Below, one piece after another: positions 50,871 through 59,885 of a stretch of 64,000 nucleotides of DNA; position 1 is the stretch's first letter; every line of letters begins with the position of its first letter. The notes beneath the pieces were generated by a model that was given only the letters and a program-made list of their open reading frames with translations, was not told the DNA's origin and searched no databases. Origin of the DNA: Alphaproteobacteria bacterium (GTDB lineage Bacteria > Pseudomonadota > Alphaproteobacteria > Sphingomonadales > Sphingomonadaceae); the NCBI GenBank assembly GCA_030426245.1, contig JAUHYZ010000004.1, positions 1-64,000 on the forward strand. The letters are read 5' to 3'. The position numbers were made by a program, and so were the translations under genes.

Positions 50871-51281
50871 ATGGCTGAAGACGAACTGATTGCGCGCGCG
50901 CAGGCACTGGCGGAGGAAAGCTTCATCGCCGCCTCCGGCCCGGGCGGACAGAACGTCAACAAGGTGGCGACCGCCGTTCAATTGCGGCTGAACATCTATC
51001 AGCTCCGCCTTGCACCTCCGGTGTTCCACCGGCTGAAAGCGCTTGCGGGCAGCCGCATGAATGCCAAGGGCGAGATCGTGCTGACGGCGCGCAATTACCG
51101 CACGCAGGAGGCGAATCGCGAAGACGCCCGGGCGCGCCTGGCCGACATGCTCGCGCAGGCGCAGGAAGAGCCGAAAAAGCGCGCCAAGACCCGGATCAAC
51201 CGGGTCGGCAAGGTAAAGCGGCTGCAATCGAAGAAAAAACGCGGCGCCGTGAAGGCCAATCGCGGCAAGGTGGACTGGTAG
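50871..51281 (+). CDS. arfB: alternative ribosome-rescue aminoacyl-tRNA hydrolase ArfB
   Basis: AASGPGGQNVNKVATAVQLR (GGQ motif) plus basic C-terminal tail KAKTRINRVGKVKRLQSKKKRG-type. Confidence 0.92.
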   Translation: MAEDELIARAQALAEESFIAASGPGGQNVNKVATAVQLRLNIYQLRLAPPVFHRLKALAGSRMNAKGEIVLTARNYRTQEANREDARARLADMLAQAQEEPKKRAKTRINRVGKVKRLQSKKKRGAVKANRGKVDW

Positions 51282-51424
51282 CCGCCTCACCGAAGCTTGA
51301 CTTTTCGGCGTAGCTCGCGCAATGGCCGCGCCCTGAAAGGGCGGCGTGCGCAACGCCGCCTTGCTGTTTCGGGCCCGGAAGACACTGTTCGAACCGGGCC
51401 GTTTTCAAAATTTAGGACACCGTC

Positions 51425-51592
51425 ATGGCGAAGCCTGCAACAGTTAAGATCAAGCTGGTCTCCACCGCTGACACCGGCTTCTTCTATGTCACGAAGAAGA
51501 ACCCGCGGAACATCACGGAGAAGATGAGCTTCCGCAAATACGATCCCGTCGCGCGCAAGCACGTCGAGTTCAAGGAAGCGAAGATCAAGTAA
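51425..51592 (+). CDS. rpmG: 50S ribosomal protein L33
   Basis: [55 protein letters not shown] (55 aa; below the ORF-track size cutoff). Confidence 0.96.
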   Translation: MAKPATVKIKLVSTADTGFFYVTKKNPRNITEKMSFRKYDPVARKHVEFKEAKIK

Positions 51593-51656
51593 GCTGAACA
51601 CCGGGATCTTCTGGGGTTCACCGCGAGTTCAATGCTTCGTGACTAAGGGACGAGGC

Positions 51657-52325
51657 ATGAACCTGAAAAAACTGACACGTACATCGTTGACGCGCCCGCT
51701 TCTGGCGGGCCTGCTGGCCGTGGCTTTGCCTGCGGCCGCCATAACGCCTGCACTGCCTGCAGCGGCCGCCCAGAACGGTGCCGATCTGGACCAGGCAGTG
51801 AAAGCGCTGCGCGCAATCTCCACGATGAAGGCCGATTTCGTCCAGACGGACCGCAACGGCCAGCGCATCGGCGGCGAGCTGACCATGAAAATGCCGGGCA
51901 AGCTGCGCTTCGAATACGAAGATGCCGTCAATATGCTGATCGTGGCGGATGGCCGCGCCCTGACGCTGATCGATTACGATGTCCGCCAGGTTCAGCGCTG
52001 GCCGATCAAGAATTCCCCGCTGGGCGCATTGCTCGATCCCAATCGCGATCTGGCCCAGTTCGGCAAGCCGCAGGCGACTGCCAATCCCGATGTGATAAGC
52101 ATCGAAGTGCGCGATCCGGACAAGCCCGAATACGGGATGATCACCCTGATTTTTCTGAAACGGCCCTCAGCGCCCGGGGGGCTGGAACTGGTCAGCTGGG
52201 TGGCGCTCGATTCGCAGAATCAGCGCACCACCGTGCGGCTTTCGAATCACCGATACGGGATTTCCGTGAAGGACAGCACGTTCAGGTTCCGCGATCCGCG
52301 AATCACCACTCGTCGTCCCGGCTAA
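51657..52325 (+). CDS. lolA: outer membrane lipoprotein carrier protein LolA
   Basis: Signal peptide; ISTMKADFVQTDRNGQRIGGELTMKMPGKLRFEYED; LolA-like. Confidence 0.85.
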   Translation: MNLKKLTRTSLTRPLLAGLLAVALPAAAITPALPAAAAQNGADLDQAVKALRAISTMKADFVQTDRNGQRIGGELTMKMPGKLRFEYEDAVNMLIVADGRALTLIDYDVRQVQRWPIKNSPLGALLDPNRDLAQFGKPQATANPDVISIEVRDPDKPEYGMITLIFLKRPSAPGGLELVSWVALDSQNQRTTVRLSNHRYGISVKDSTFRFRDPRITTRRPG

Positions 52326-52402
52326 ACGGCCCGACATGAAGCTGCACCCTGCTTGCGATGAAACGCTGGCGCCCGTTCATGAGGCAGTAATCCGGGCGCC
52401 TG

Positions 52403-52540
52403 TATAAGATACGGACAAAGCGGCTCGAAGGCGGGTTTCCCCCCTGTTGCCCCAGCCTTATCAAACAGGCCGCTTTGTACAGCGTGACGAACGCTAAGAA
52501 ATGAAGCCCCCGTCCCCAATGCCCCCGGGACGGGGGTTTT
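52403..52540 (+). ncRNA. candidate small structured RNA
   Basis: TGTATAAGAT extended -10-like, then three consecutive hairpins: ACAAAGCGGC...GCCGCTTTGT (52415-52478), AGCGT-gacga-ACGCT (52481-52495), terminator (52507-52536). Confidence 0.4.
52507..52540 (+). terminator. Rho-independent terminator
   Basis: 10-bp stem CCCCCGTCCC/GGGACGGGGG followed by TTTTACTTTT. Confidence 0.8.
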
Positions 52541-52657
52541 ACTTTTGCATGCGATATCGGGCGATCTTGCCGAGGTGGCATACGGGAACGGCCGCTTCGC
52601 CGGTGCCGCGCGAGGGAGCGGCTTGCCGCTCCCGGCCAACGCACCTAAAGCCCCCCC

Positions 52658-53464
52658 ATGGTCAAGATCGCCACATGGAACATCAATTCGGTTCGCCTGC
52701 GCATGCCGATCGTCGAACGCTATCTGAAGGAAGAGGCACCGGACATTCTGTGCCTGCAGGAAATCAAGACGATCGAGGAAAGCTTTCCGCACAAGGCCTT
52801 CGATGCGCTGGGCTATACCTATCGCGCGATCCACGGCCAGAAAGGCTATCACGGGGTCGCGACGGTCAGCCGGATTCCCCTGCGCGAATTTTCCCGGTAT
52901 GACTGGCAGGACAATGGCGAAGCGCGCCATGTGGGCGTGGAGCTGATCGGCCCGGAAGCCGGCGCCCTGGAAGGCATGCTCCTGGAAAACGTCTACGTTC
53001 CCGCCGGCGGCGACATTCCCGACCGCGAAGCGAATGCGAAGTTCGGGCAGAAGCTGGATTTCCTGGAACGCATGGCGCGCTGGGCGGATGCCGTCGACCG
53101 GCCGACCATGATCGTCGGCGATTTCAATATCGCCCCGCTCGAATCCGACGTCTGGAGCCACAAGCAGCTGCTCAAGGTGGTCAGCCACACCCCGATCGAA
53201 GTGGAGGCGCTGCAGCGTTTCAAGGACGCGCATGGCTGGGTCGATATCGGGCGCGAGCATATCAAGGCGCCGGAGCGCTATTACAGCTGGTGGAGTTATC
53301 GCAACAAGGACCGCCACGCTTCCGATCGCGGGCGGCGGCTCGATCACATGTGGGCCTCCCCGGAACTCGCCAGGCTTGCGACCGGACACCGCATTCTGGA
53401 AGAGGCCCGCGACTGGGACAAGCCGAGCGACCATGTGCCGCTGATAACGGAGTTCGCGCGCTGA
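52658..53464 (+). CDS. xth: exodeoxyribonuclease III
   Basis: KIATWNINSVRLRMP; LCLQEIKT; DRGRRLDHMWASPEL; PSDHVPLI. Confidence 0.94.
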   Translation: MVKIATWNINSVRLRMPIVERYLKEEAPDILCLQEIKTIEESFPHKAFDALGYTYRAIHGQKGYHGVATVSRIPLREFSRYDWQDNGEARHVGVELIGPEAGALEGMLLENVYVPAGGDIPDREANAKFGQKLDFLERMARWADAVDRPTMIVGDFNIAPLESDVWSHKQLLKVVSHTPIEVEALQRFKDAHGWVDIGREHIKAPERYYSWWSYRNKDRHASDRGRRLDHMWASPELARLATGHRILEEARDWDKPSDHVPLITEFAR

Positions 53465-54531
53465 CAGCGCCGGGTCCCTCGCCCTCCAGACGCGCCGCGC
53501 AGGCGATCGATGCCCTGCGCCACGGCTGGCCGCTCGCCATGGAAGGTGGCCCTGTCCTGCTTCCCGCCGAAACCGCGATTGCAGGCAAGGCGCGGTCCCG
53601 CCTGATGCTGATCTCTGCCGCGCGCGCCGCCACGCTGAAACTGGCCAACCAGCTCGCCGCGGCAGAGCCCAATGCGCCGGTGCTGATCCGCGGAGCAGAG
53701 GAATTCGAACTCGCCTCCGCCCGCGTGCTGGCCGATCCGGCGCTCGACCTCTCCGCTCCGCTCAAGGGGCCTTTCAAGGCGGAAGCGCTCGATTGGAAGG
53801 AAACGGCCATCGCCGCGCTGGATATGGCGCGGCTTGCCGGGATCCTGCCGGCATTCATGGTCGATCCTGCACAAGCGGGTGAGCCGCAACCGGCCGCTCC
53901 GGGCGATATCGCGGCCCTGGGCGACACTTCCAGCATCGCCATTGCCACGCGGGCGCGCCTGCCCGTTGCCGCGGCGGAGGATGCCGAGATCGTCGCCTTT
54001 CGCAGCGCGGACGACACGCGGGAACATGTCGCCCTGATCATCGGCGAGCAGGATACCGCCCGCCCGCCGCTCGTGCGGCTGCACTCCGAATGCCTGACCG
54101 GCGACATCTTGGGCAGCCTCAAATGCGATTGCGGGCCGCAGCTCGACGCAGCACTTCACGCCATGGCGCAGGAAGCCGGCCAGGGCGGATGGGGCGTGCT
54201 GCTTTATCTGCGGCAGGAAGGGCGCGGCATCGGCCTGGTCAACAAGCTGAGGGCCTATCGCCTGCAGGATCTGGGCTTCGACACGCTGGAAGCCAACCGC
54301 CGGCTCGGCCTGCCCGAAGAAGCGCGCGACTTTCCCGTTGCGGCGCGGATGCTCGATCTGCTGGGCGTTCCGGCCATCCGATTGATGACGAACAATCCGG
54401 CCAAGGTGGATGCCTTGACCGCCGCGGGCGTCCGGATCGCCGAGCGCGTTCCCCATCAGCTTCCGGCCAATCCGCACAATGTCCGCTATCTGGCCACCAA
54501 GCGCGACAGCGCCGGGCATCTGCTGAAATGA
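53461..54531 (+). CDS. ribA: GTP cyclohydrolase II (long N-terminal form; start uncertain)
   Basis: LVRLHSECLTGDILGSLKCDCGPQLDAALHAMAQEAGQGGWGVLLYLRQEGRGIGLVNKLRAYRLQD. Confidence 0.9.
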   Translation: MTAPGPSPSRRAAQAIDALRHGWPLAMEGGPVLLPAETAIAGKARSRLMLISAARAATLKLANQLAAAEPNAPVLIRGAEEFELASARVLADPALDLSAPLKGPFKAEALDWKETAIAALDMARLAGILPAFMVDPAQAGEPQPAAPGDIAALGDTSSIAIATRARLPVAAAEDAEIVAFRSADDTREHVALIIGEQDTARPPLVRLHSECLTGDILGSLKCDCGPQLDAALHAMAQEAGQGGWGVLLYLRQEGRGIGLVNKLRAYRLQDLGFDTLEANRRLGLPEEARDFPVAARMLDLLGVPAIRLMTNNPAKVDALTAAGVRIAERVPHQLPANPHNVRYLATKRDSAGHLLK

Positions 54532-55028
54532 GCGGCTGGGAAATTCGCCTGGAAGCACCGGGCGAAGAAGGCGAAATCTCTGCGCTCGTCGCCCGCGCCT
54601 TCGCCCCCATGCCCTTCAGCGACGGAAGCGAAGTGGCGATCCTGGAGAAGCTGCGCGCGGATGGCGATCTGCTGCTGTCGCTGGTCGCCGTGGATGCGGG
54701 CAAGATCGTCGGCCATATCGCCTTCACACCGATCCTCATCGACAATGCCGATCTGGGCTGGGTGCAGCTTTCCCCGCTTGCGGTTCTGCCCGAGCGGCAG
54801 CGATGCGGTGTGGGGAGCGCGCTGATTGCCGAAGGGCTGGCACAAATGCGCCAGCGCGGCGCAAGCGGCGTGGGTGTGGAAGGCGATCCCGCCTATTACG
54901 AACGCTTCGGCTTCACCCGCGTGGAAGGCTTCGCACCGCCCGGCCCGCATGCAGTTTTTTACCGCGCGCTTGCGTTCAAGGGCGAAATGCCCCGCGGCGT
55001 GGTCGGCTACGCGCCCGCATTCGATTGA
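54528..55028 (+). CDS. GNAT family N-acetyltransferase
   Basis: WVQLSPLAVLPERQRCGVGSALIAEGLAQMRQRGASGVGVEGDPAYYERFGF. Confidence 0.9.
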   Translation: MSGWEIRLEAPGEEGEISALVARAFAPMPFSDGSEVAILEKLRADGDLLLSLVAVDAGKIVGHIAFTPILIDNADLGWVQLSPLAVLPERQRCGVGSALIAEGLAQMRQRGASGVGVEGDPAYYERFGFTRVEGFAPPGPHAVFYRALAFKGEMPRGVVGYAPAFD

Positions 55029-55177
55029 GCTTTACGCTGTTCTGCCGCCCATGCCCGCCGAGCGGACGGCAGAACCTCAATTTGCCGTTTGCATGTCACG
55101 GCTCGGCAGCTACCTTGCGCCCCCCGCAGGAGCGCCGACCATCGGCGCGAGGGCTGCGAGCTGGAAGAGGGAAAACG

Positions 55178-55462
55178 ATGAGAAAATACGCACAGATAGC
55201 TTTGGCTTCGTTCGGCGCATTGGCATTGGCCGCATGCGGCAGTTCCGAAGACGCTTCGGAAGACGCGATGGCCGACAATGTCGAGATTCCCGCCGATGAA
55301 GCGATGATGGACGTGGAAGAACCCGTCGCCGATGCTGAAGCCGCCAGCGACGAAGCCGCGGACGCTGCAGCCGACGCTGAAGCAGCAGCCGAAGACGCGG
55401 CCGAAGCCGCAGCGGATGCAGCAGCCGACGTGGAAGCCGCTGCCGAAGCCGCAGCGGAATAA
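55178..55462 (+). CDS. small acidic Ala/Glu/Asp-rich lipoprotein
   Basis: Lipobox LAACGS then low-complexity EAADAAADAEAAAEDAAEAAADAAADVEAAAEAAAE. Confidence 0.65.
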   Translation: MRKYAQIALASFGALALAACGSSEDASEDAMADNVEIPADEAMMDVEEPVADAEAASDEAADAAADAEAAAEDAAEAAADAAADVEAAAEAAAE

Positions 55463-55634
55463 TCCGGGCAACACCATTTCCCGCAATGCCGGGATAGGAC
55501 GATCTCTGCGGCCGCGGACAGCGCGTTCCGCGTCTGCAGGGGTTCGTTCAGTGTCTTTAAGCGGTATGTTCGGGGGCGGGCGGCTATTCGCGCTCGTCTT
55601 CCCTTTCGCCGAACTCATCTTAGGGTGATTTGCC

Positions 55635-55850
55635 ATGGTTTCGCCCGTCCGCCTCTCGCTGATTCTCGCCGGCGCGCTGCTCGCGCAAGGGTGCGGTGCA
55701 GAACCGGCAGAGCCGGGGCCAAGCGCGCAGACGGCGGACGAGACCCGTGCGCTGGGCGAAGCGGCCGAAATGATTACGCAGCCGCGCCCCGCTCCTTCAG
55801 ATGAATCCGCACAAGATGCCCGGTCGCAGCCGGAAAGCGAAACCCCCTAA
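55635..55850 (+). CDS. small hypothetical lipoprotein
   Basis: MVSPVRLSLILAGALLAQGCGAEPAE lipobox; 71 aa. Confidence 0.5.
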   Translation: MVSPVRLSLILAGALLAQGCGAEPAEPGPSAQTADETRALGEAAEMITQPRPAPSDESAQDARSQPESETP

Positions 55851-55862
55851 GCCGATAACTGC

Positions 55863-56639
55863 TTACAGCCGATAGGACGGGATCGGCTGCAGCACGTCGA
55901 ACTGTTCTTCCTTCGGCGCGTGCCCCAGCGGCTCAAGCTCCAATTCGGCGGGCTCAATATGCATATCGGGCAGCCGGTCCAGCAGGTTGCGCACGAGAGT
56001 GAGGCGCCCGCGCTTCTGATCGTTGAAATCCACCAGCGTCCAGGGGGCATGGTCCGTATGGCTGGCCGCCAGCATCGCTTCGCGGGCCTCGGTATAGGCA
56101 TCATATTTGTGCCGTGCGGCCAGATCGATGGGCGATAGCTTCCAGCGTTTGAGCGGATCTTCCAGCCGCTCTGCCATGCGCTCTTCCTGCTTCGCCTGAT
56201 CGGTGGTGAGCCAATATTTGAACAGCAAGATCCCGTCGTCGACCAGCTGCTTCTCGAATGTCGGGACCTGGGCCAGGAATGCGGCGACCTGCCGCTCGTC
56301 GGCAAAGCCCATCACCTTTTCCACACCGGCGCGGTTATACCAGCTGCGATCGAACAGAACGATTTCACCGGCCGAAGGCAAATGGGCGACGTAGCGCTGA
56401 AAATACCACTCGCCCACCTCGCGCTCGCTCGGCTTTGGAAGCGCGATCGTGCGGCACTGACGCGGATTGAGGCTGTCGGATATCGCCTGGATCGCTCCGC
56501 CCTTGCCGGCCGTATCGCGCCCTTCGAAAATCACGAGAATGCGCGCGCCGGTCGCCTTGGCCCAGCGGGCCATCGAAACCAGTTCGTGCTCCAGAGGCTT
56601 CAGCAGCTTGCGGTATTGCTTGCCCTTGAGCTTTTCCAT
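55863..56639 (-). CDS. ppk2: polyphosphate kinase 2 family protein
   Basis: ILVIFEGRDTAGKGGAIQAISDSLNPR; EREVGEWYFQRYVAHLPSAGEIVLFDRSWYNRAGVEKVMGF. Confidence 0.94.
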   Translation of the reverse strand: MEKLKGKQYRKLLKPLEHELVSMARWAKATGARILVIFEGRDTAGKGGAIQAISDSLNPRQCRTIALPKPSEREVGEWYFQRYVAHLPSAGEIVLFDRSWYNRAGVEKVMGFADERQVAAFLAQVPTFEKQLVDDGILLFKYWLTTDQAKQEERMAERLEDPLKRWKLSPIDLAARHKYDAYTEAREAMLAASHTDHAPWTLVDFNDQKRGRLTLVRNLLDRLPDMHIEPAELELEPLGHAPKEEQFDVLQPIPSYRL

Positions 56640-56674
56640 GCTGCCTTCCTCCTCCAGACTGCGCCTGTGCAAGT

Positions 56675-57469
56675 CTAGAAGAGCACGAGCAGCGCACAAC
56701 CCAGCAGAACGCGATAGGCCACGAAGATCATCATCGAGGCCTTGCGCAGGAAGTTCATCAGGAAAGCCATGGTCGCGAAAGCGGAAACGAAAGTCATCGC
56801 ACCGGTTATCAGCGCATCCCACTGCATCTGGGTGGAAGCCTCCGCCAGATCGAGCGCGGCCAGCACGCCTGCGCCGGCCACGGCCGGTATGGCCAGCAGG
56901 AAGGAGAACCGGGCCGCCTCCACCCGCTGATAGCCGAGCAGGCGCGCCGCCGTCATGGTGACGCCCGAACGGCTAGTGCCAGGGATCAGCGCCAGGGCCT
57001 GCGCAACGCCCACAATGATGGCATCTCGCAGCGTCAGGTCCTCATAGGTTTTGACCTGTCGCCCCCAACGGTCCGCTGCGCCCAGCAATATCCCGTATAC
57101 GATCAGATTGACGGCCACGAGATCGGTGAAGCGGAAGCTTTCCAGATATCCGCCCAGTTTGAGGAACAGGCCGAAAGCAACCGCCGGCACTGTGCCCGCC
57201 GCGATCCACAGGAACAGCCGCCGCTGCTCCGGCGCCTTGCCGATGCCGATGGTGGCAAAACCGCCCTGGGCCAGGCCCCTGACATCCTTGAAGAAATAGA
57301 TGATGATCGCCAGCAGCGAGCCGATATGCACGGCGACGTCGATCATCGGCCCCTGATCCGGCAGATGCGCGATATAGGGGATGAGGATCAGATGCCCGGA
57401 AGAGGAAATCGGGAGGAATTCCGAGATCCCCTGAACCAGGGCAATCAGAATCTGCTGAAACAACGTCAT
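56675..57469 (-). CDS. uppP: undecaprenyl-diphosphatase
   Basis: ALVQGISEFLPISSSGHLILIPY; ALALIPGTSRSGVTMTAARLLG. Confidence 0.95.
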   Translation of the reverse strand: MTLFQQILIALVQGISEFLPISSSGHLILIPYIAHLPDQGPMIDVAVHIGSLLAIIIYFFKDVRGLAQGGFATIGIGKAPEQRRLFLWIAAGTVPAVAFGLFLKLGGYLESFRFTDLVAVNLIVYGILLGAADRWGRQVKTYEDLTLRDAIIVGVAQALALIPGTSRSGVTMTAARLLGYQRVEAARFSFLLAIPAVAGAGVLAALDLAEASTQMQWDALITGAMTFVSAFATMAFLMNFLRKASMMIFVAYRVLLGCALLVLF

Positions 57470-57597
57470 CGTCTTGGGCAGCCTCCAGCTCGAAACCAAT
57501 CGGCCAGGAAACCGGCCAGTGCCTGGGTGAGGGCCTTCACTTCGCGCAGTGGCAAGTCAAGCCTATCATGGCCGCCCAGGCACGGCACCGGAAAATA

Positions 57598-59748
57598 TCA
57601 CCAAATGTGGACGCGTTCTTCGGGCGGAAGATAGAGCTCGTCATCGGGAGTGACGTTGAACGCCTCATACCAGGCATCGACATTGCGCAGCGGGCCGTTG
57701 ACGCGGAAATCGGCGGGCGCGTGCGGATCGGTCAGCATCTGCTGACGCAGCCGCTCCGGCCGGATCGTTTCGCGCCAGACCTGCGCCCATGCCAGGAAGA
57801 AGCGCTGATCGCCGGTGAAGCCGTCGATCACCGGCGCCTCCTTGCCCCCCAGCGCCATCTTGTAGGCGCGGTAGGCCAGGCTGAGGCCGGAAAGATCCCC
57901 GATATTCTCGCCCAGCGTCAGACGGCCATTGACGCAGGTCTCCCCATCATCGAGCGGGCAGAACTCGTCATATTGCGCGGCCAGCTTTGCGCCCATCGCA
58001 TCGAACGCCTCGCGGTCGGAATCGGTCCACCAGTTCTCCAGCTTGCCGGACGCCGAATATTTGGAGCCCTGATCGTCGAAGCCGTGGCCCATCTCATGGC
58101 CGATGACGCCGCCGATTGCGCCGTAATTCACCGCCGGATCGGCATCGGGGCCGAAGAAGGGCTGCTGCAGGATGGCGGCGGGGAACACGATTTCGTTGAA
58201 CAGCGGGTTGTAATAGGCATTTACCGTCTGCGGCAGCATGAACCATTCGGCCCGGTCCATCGGACCGCCCAGGCGCGAAACATCCTTGCGCCATTCCCAA
58301 TTCGCGGCGGACACGGCATTGCCCAGCGGATCCTCGGCGCTGATTTCCAGCCCATCATATGTCTCGAACTCATCCGGATAACCGATCTTGGGGAAGAAGG
58401 ATGCCAGCTTCGCTTCGGCCTGAACCTTCGTCTCGGGGCTCATCCAGTCGTTTTCTTCCAGGCTTTGCGCCAGCGCCTTGCGCAGATTCTCCACCAGCTC
58501 GTCCATGGCCTGCTTGCTGGATTCCGGAAAATAGCGCTCCGCATAGGCCTTGCCGAGGACTTCGCCGAGCTGGGATTCGGTCGTCTCCAGCGCACGCTTC
58601 CAGCGCGGCCGCTGTTCTTCCGCCCCGTTCAGCACCTTGCCATAGAAATCGAACCGCGCCTGGTCGAATTCGGTCGGCAGCACATCCGCATATTGCGAGA
58701 GGAACTGCGCCGCCAGATAGGCCTTGAGCGTGGCCAGCGGCGTTTCGGTCACCAGCTCCATCATCGAAGGCAGTCCGCCGCCGATTTCGCCCAGCGCCTC
58801 TTCGCTCAGCTCCAGCTCTTGCGCCTTCTCTTCCGTCGGCGGGATCTGCGGCGCGAGGAAATATTCCACATCGCCCAGGTTCGAAGCTTCGATCAGGTGC
58901 CGGACCGGGAATTGCGGTGCGAGTGCGGCCAGCTCCTCCGCGCTGAGCTTGTGATAGGTCAGGTCGCGGTTGCGCATCGCCGTGCGCGCCCATTCGAGGA
59001 CAGCCACCTGATGTTCGAACGCATAGACCGCTTCGGCCGACTGGGCCGGATCGGCATATCCTGCCTTGCCCAGAAGGAAGGTGAGATATTCCTTGTATTT
59101 CGCCCGGATCTCCAGGTTCTTTTCGCTGTCGACCAGATAGAGATCGCGGTCCGGCAGGCCCATCCCGTCGAAGCCGACGCTGGGAATGTAGCTTTCGGGA
59201 TCCTTGGCATCGATCGTGATGCCCATGCCCACGAGAGTCGGCATGGCCGGATCGGCCCATACGGAAACCAGCGATTCCAGATCGGGCGCCTGGAAGATCT
59301 TCGTCAGATAGGGATAGGCGGGCGCAAGCCCCATTGCGTCGATCGCCGCCGTGTCGAGATAGGCATCATACGCATCGACGATGCGCTTCTCTTTCGAGCC
59401 TTCGGCATGCTCGCTCGCAACGAGTTCGTCGATCAGCGCGCTGACATCCTTTTTGGACTTCTCGTCGAGATAGGTGAATGCCCCGTATCGCGTGAATTCG
59501 GGCGGGATCGGATTGGCGCGCACCCACTTGCCGTTGACATAGTCGAAGAAATCGTCGCCCGGATCCACTTCGGGATCGAGCAGGGCCGGATCCACGCCCC
59601 AGCTGCCAAAGGACATTTCGGGGGCAGACGTTTCCTCGGGCCCATTCTGATCCGGGCCATTCTGATCCGGGCCGTCCTGGGCCAGGGCAGGGGCAGACAG
59701 GCAAAGGGCAAGGGCCGAAGCACCGGCGGCGAGAATGGATCGGATCAT
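57598..59748 (-). CDS. M13 family metallopeptidase (secreted)
   Basis: Signal peptide; GVIGHEMGHGFDDQGSKYSASGKLENWW zinc motif; ENIGDLSGL. Confidence 0.94.
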   Translation of the reverse strand: MIRSILAAGASALALCLSAPALAQDGPDQNGPDQNGPEETSAPEMSFGSWGVDPALLDPEVDPGDDFFDYVNGKWVRANPIPPEFTRYGAFTYLDEKSKKDVSALIDELVASEHAEGSKEKRIVDAYDAYLDTAAIDAMGLAPAYPYLTKIFQAPDLESLVSVWADPAMPTLVGMGITIDAKDPESYIPSVGFDGMGLPDRDLYLVDSEKNLEIRAKYKEYLTFLLGKAGYADPAQSAEAVYAFEHQVAVLEWARTAMRNRDLTYHKLSAEELAALAPQFPVRHLIEASNLGDVEYFLAPQIPPTEEKAQELELSEEALGEIGGGLPSMMELVTETPLATLKAYLAAQFLSQYADVLPTEFDQARFDFYGKVLNGAEEQRPRWKRALETTESQLGEVLGKAYAERYFPESSKQAMDELVENLRKALAQSLEENDWMSPETKVQAEAKLASFFPKIGYPDEFETYDGLEISAEDPLGNAVSAANWEWRKDVSRLGGPMDRAEWFMLPQTVNAYYNPLFNEIVFPAAILQQPFFGPDADPAVNYGAIGGVIGHEMGHGFDDQGSKYSASGKLENWWTDSDREAFDAMGAKLAAQYDEFCPLDDGETCVNGRLTLGENIGDLSGLSLAYRAYKMALGGKEAPVIDGFTGDQRFFLAWAQVWRETIRPERLRQQMLTDPHAPADFRVNGPLRNVDAWYEAFNVTPDDELYLPPEERVHIW

Positions 59749-59885
59749 GAAACAACCTCTAACTGGCAGGGCGAACCGGTCCCGGAGAATTTCGCGAAAG
59801 ACCGAAGCTTTTCAAGCAAAGAGATAGGCCGCCAGCCGCCGCATGCAATCGCTAAATGGCCGAGCCGCGCCAGCAGCCGCGCAGT

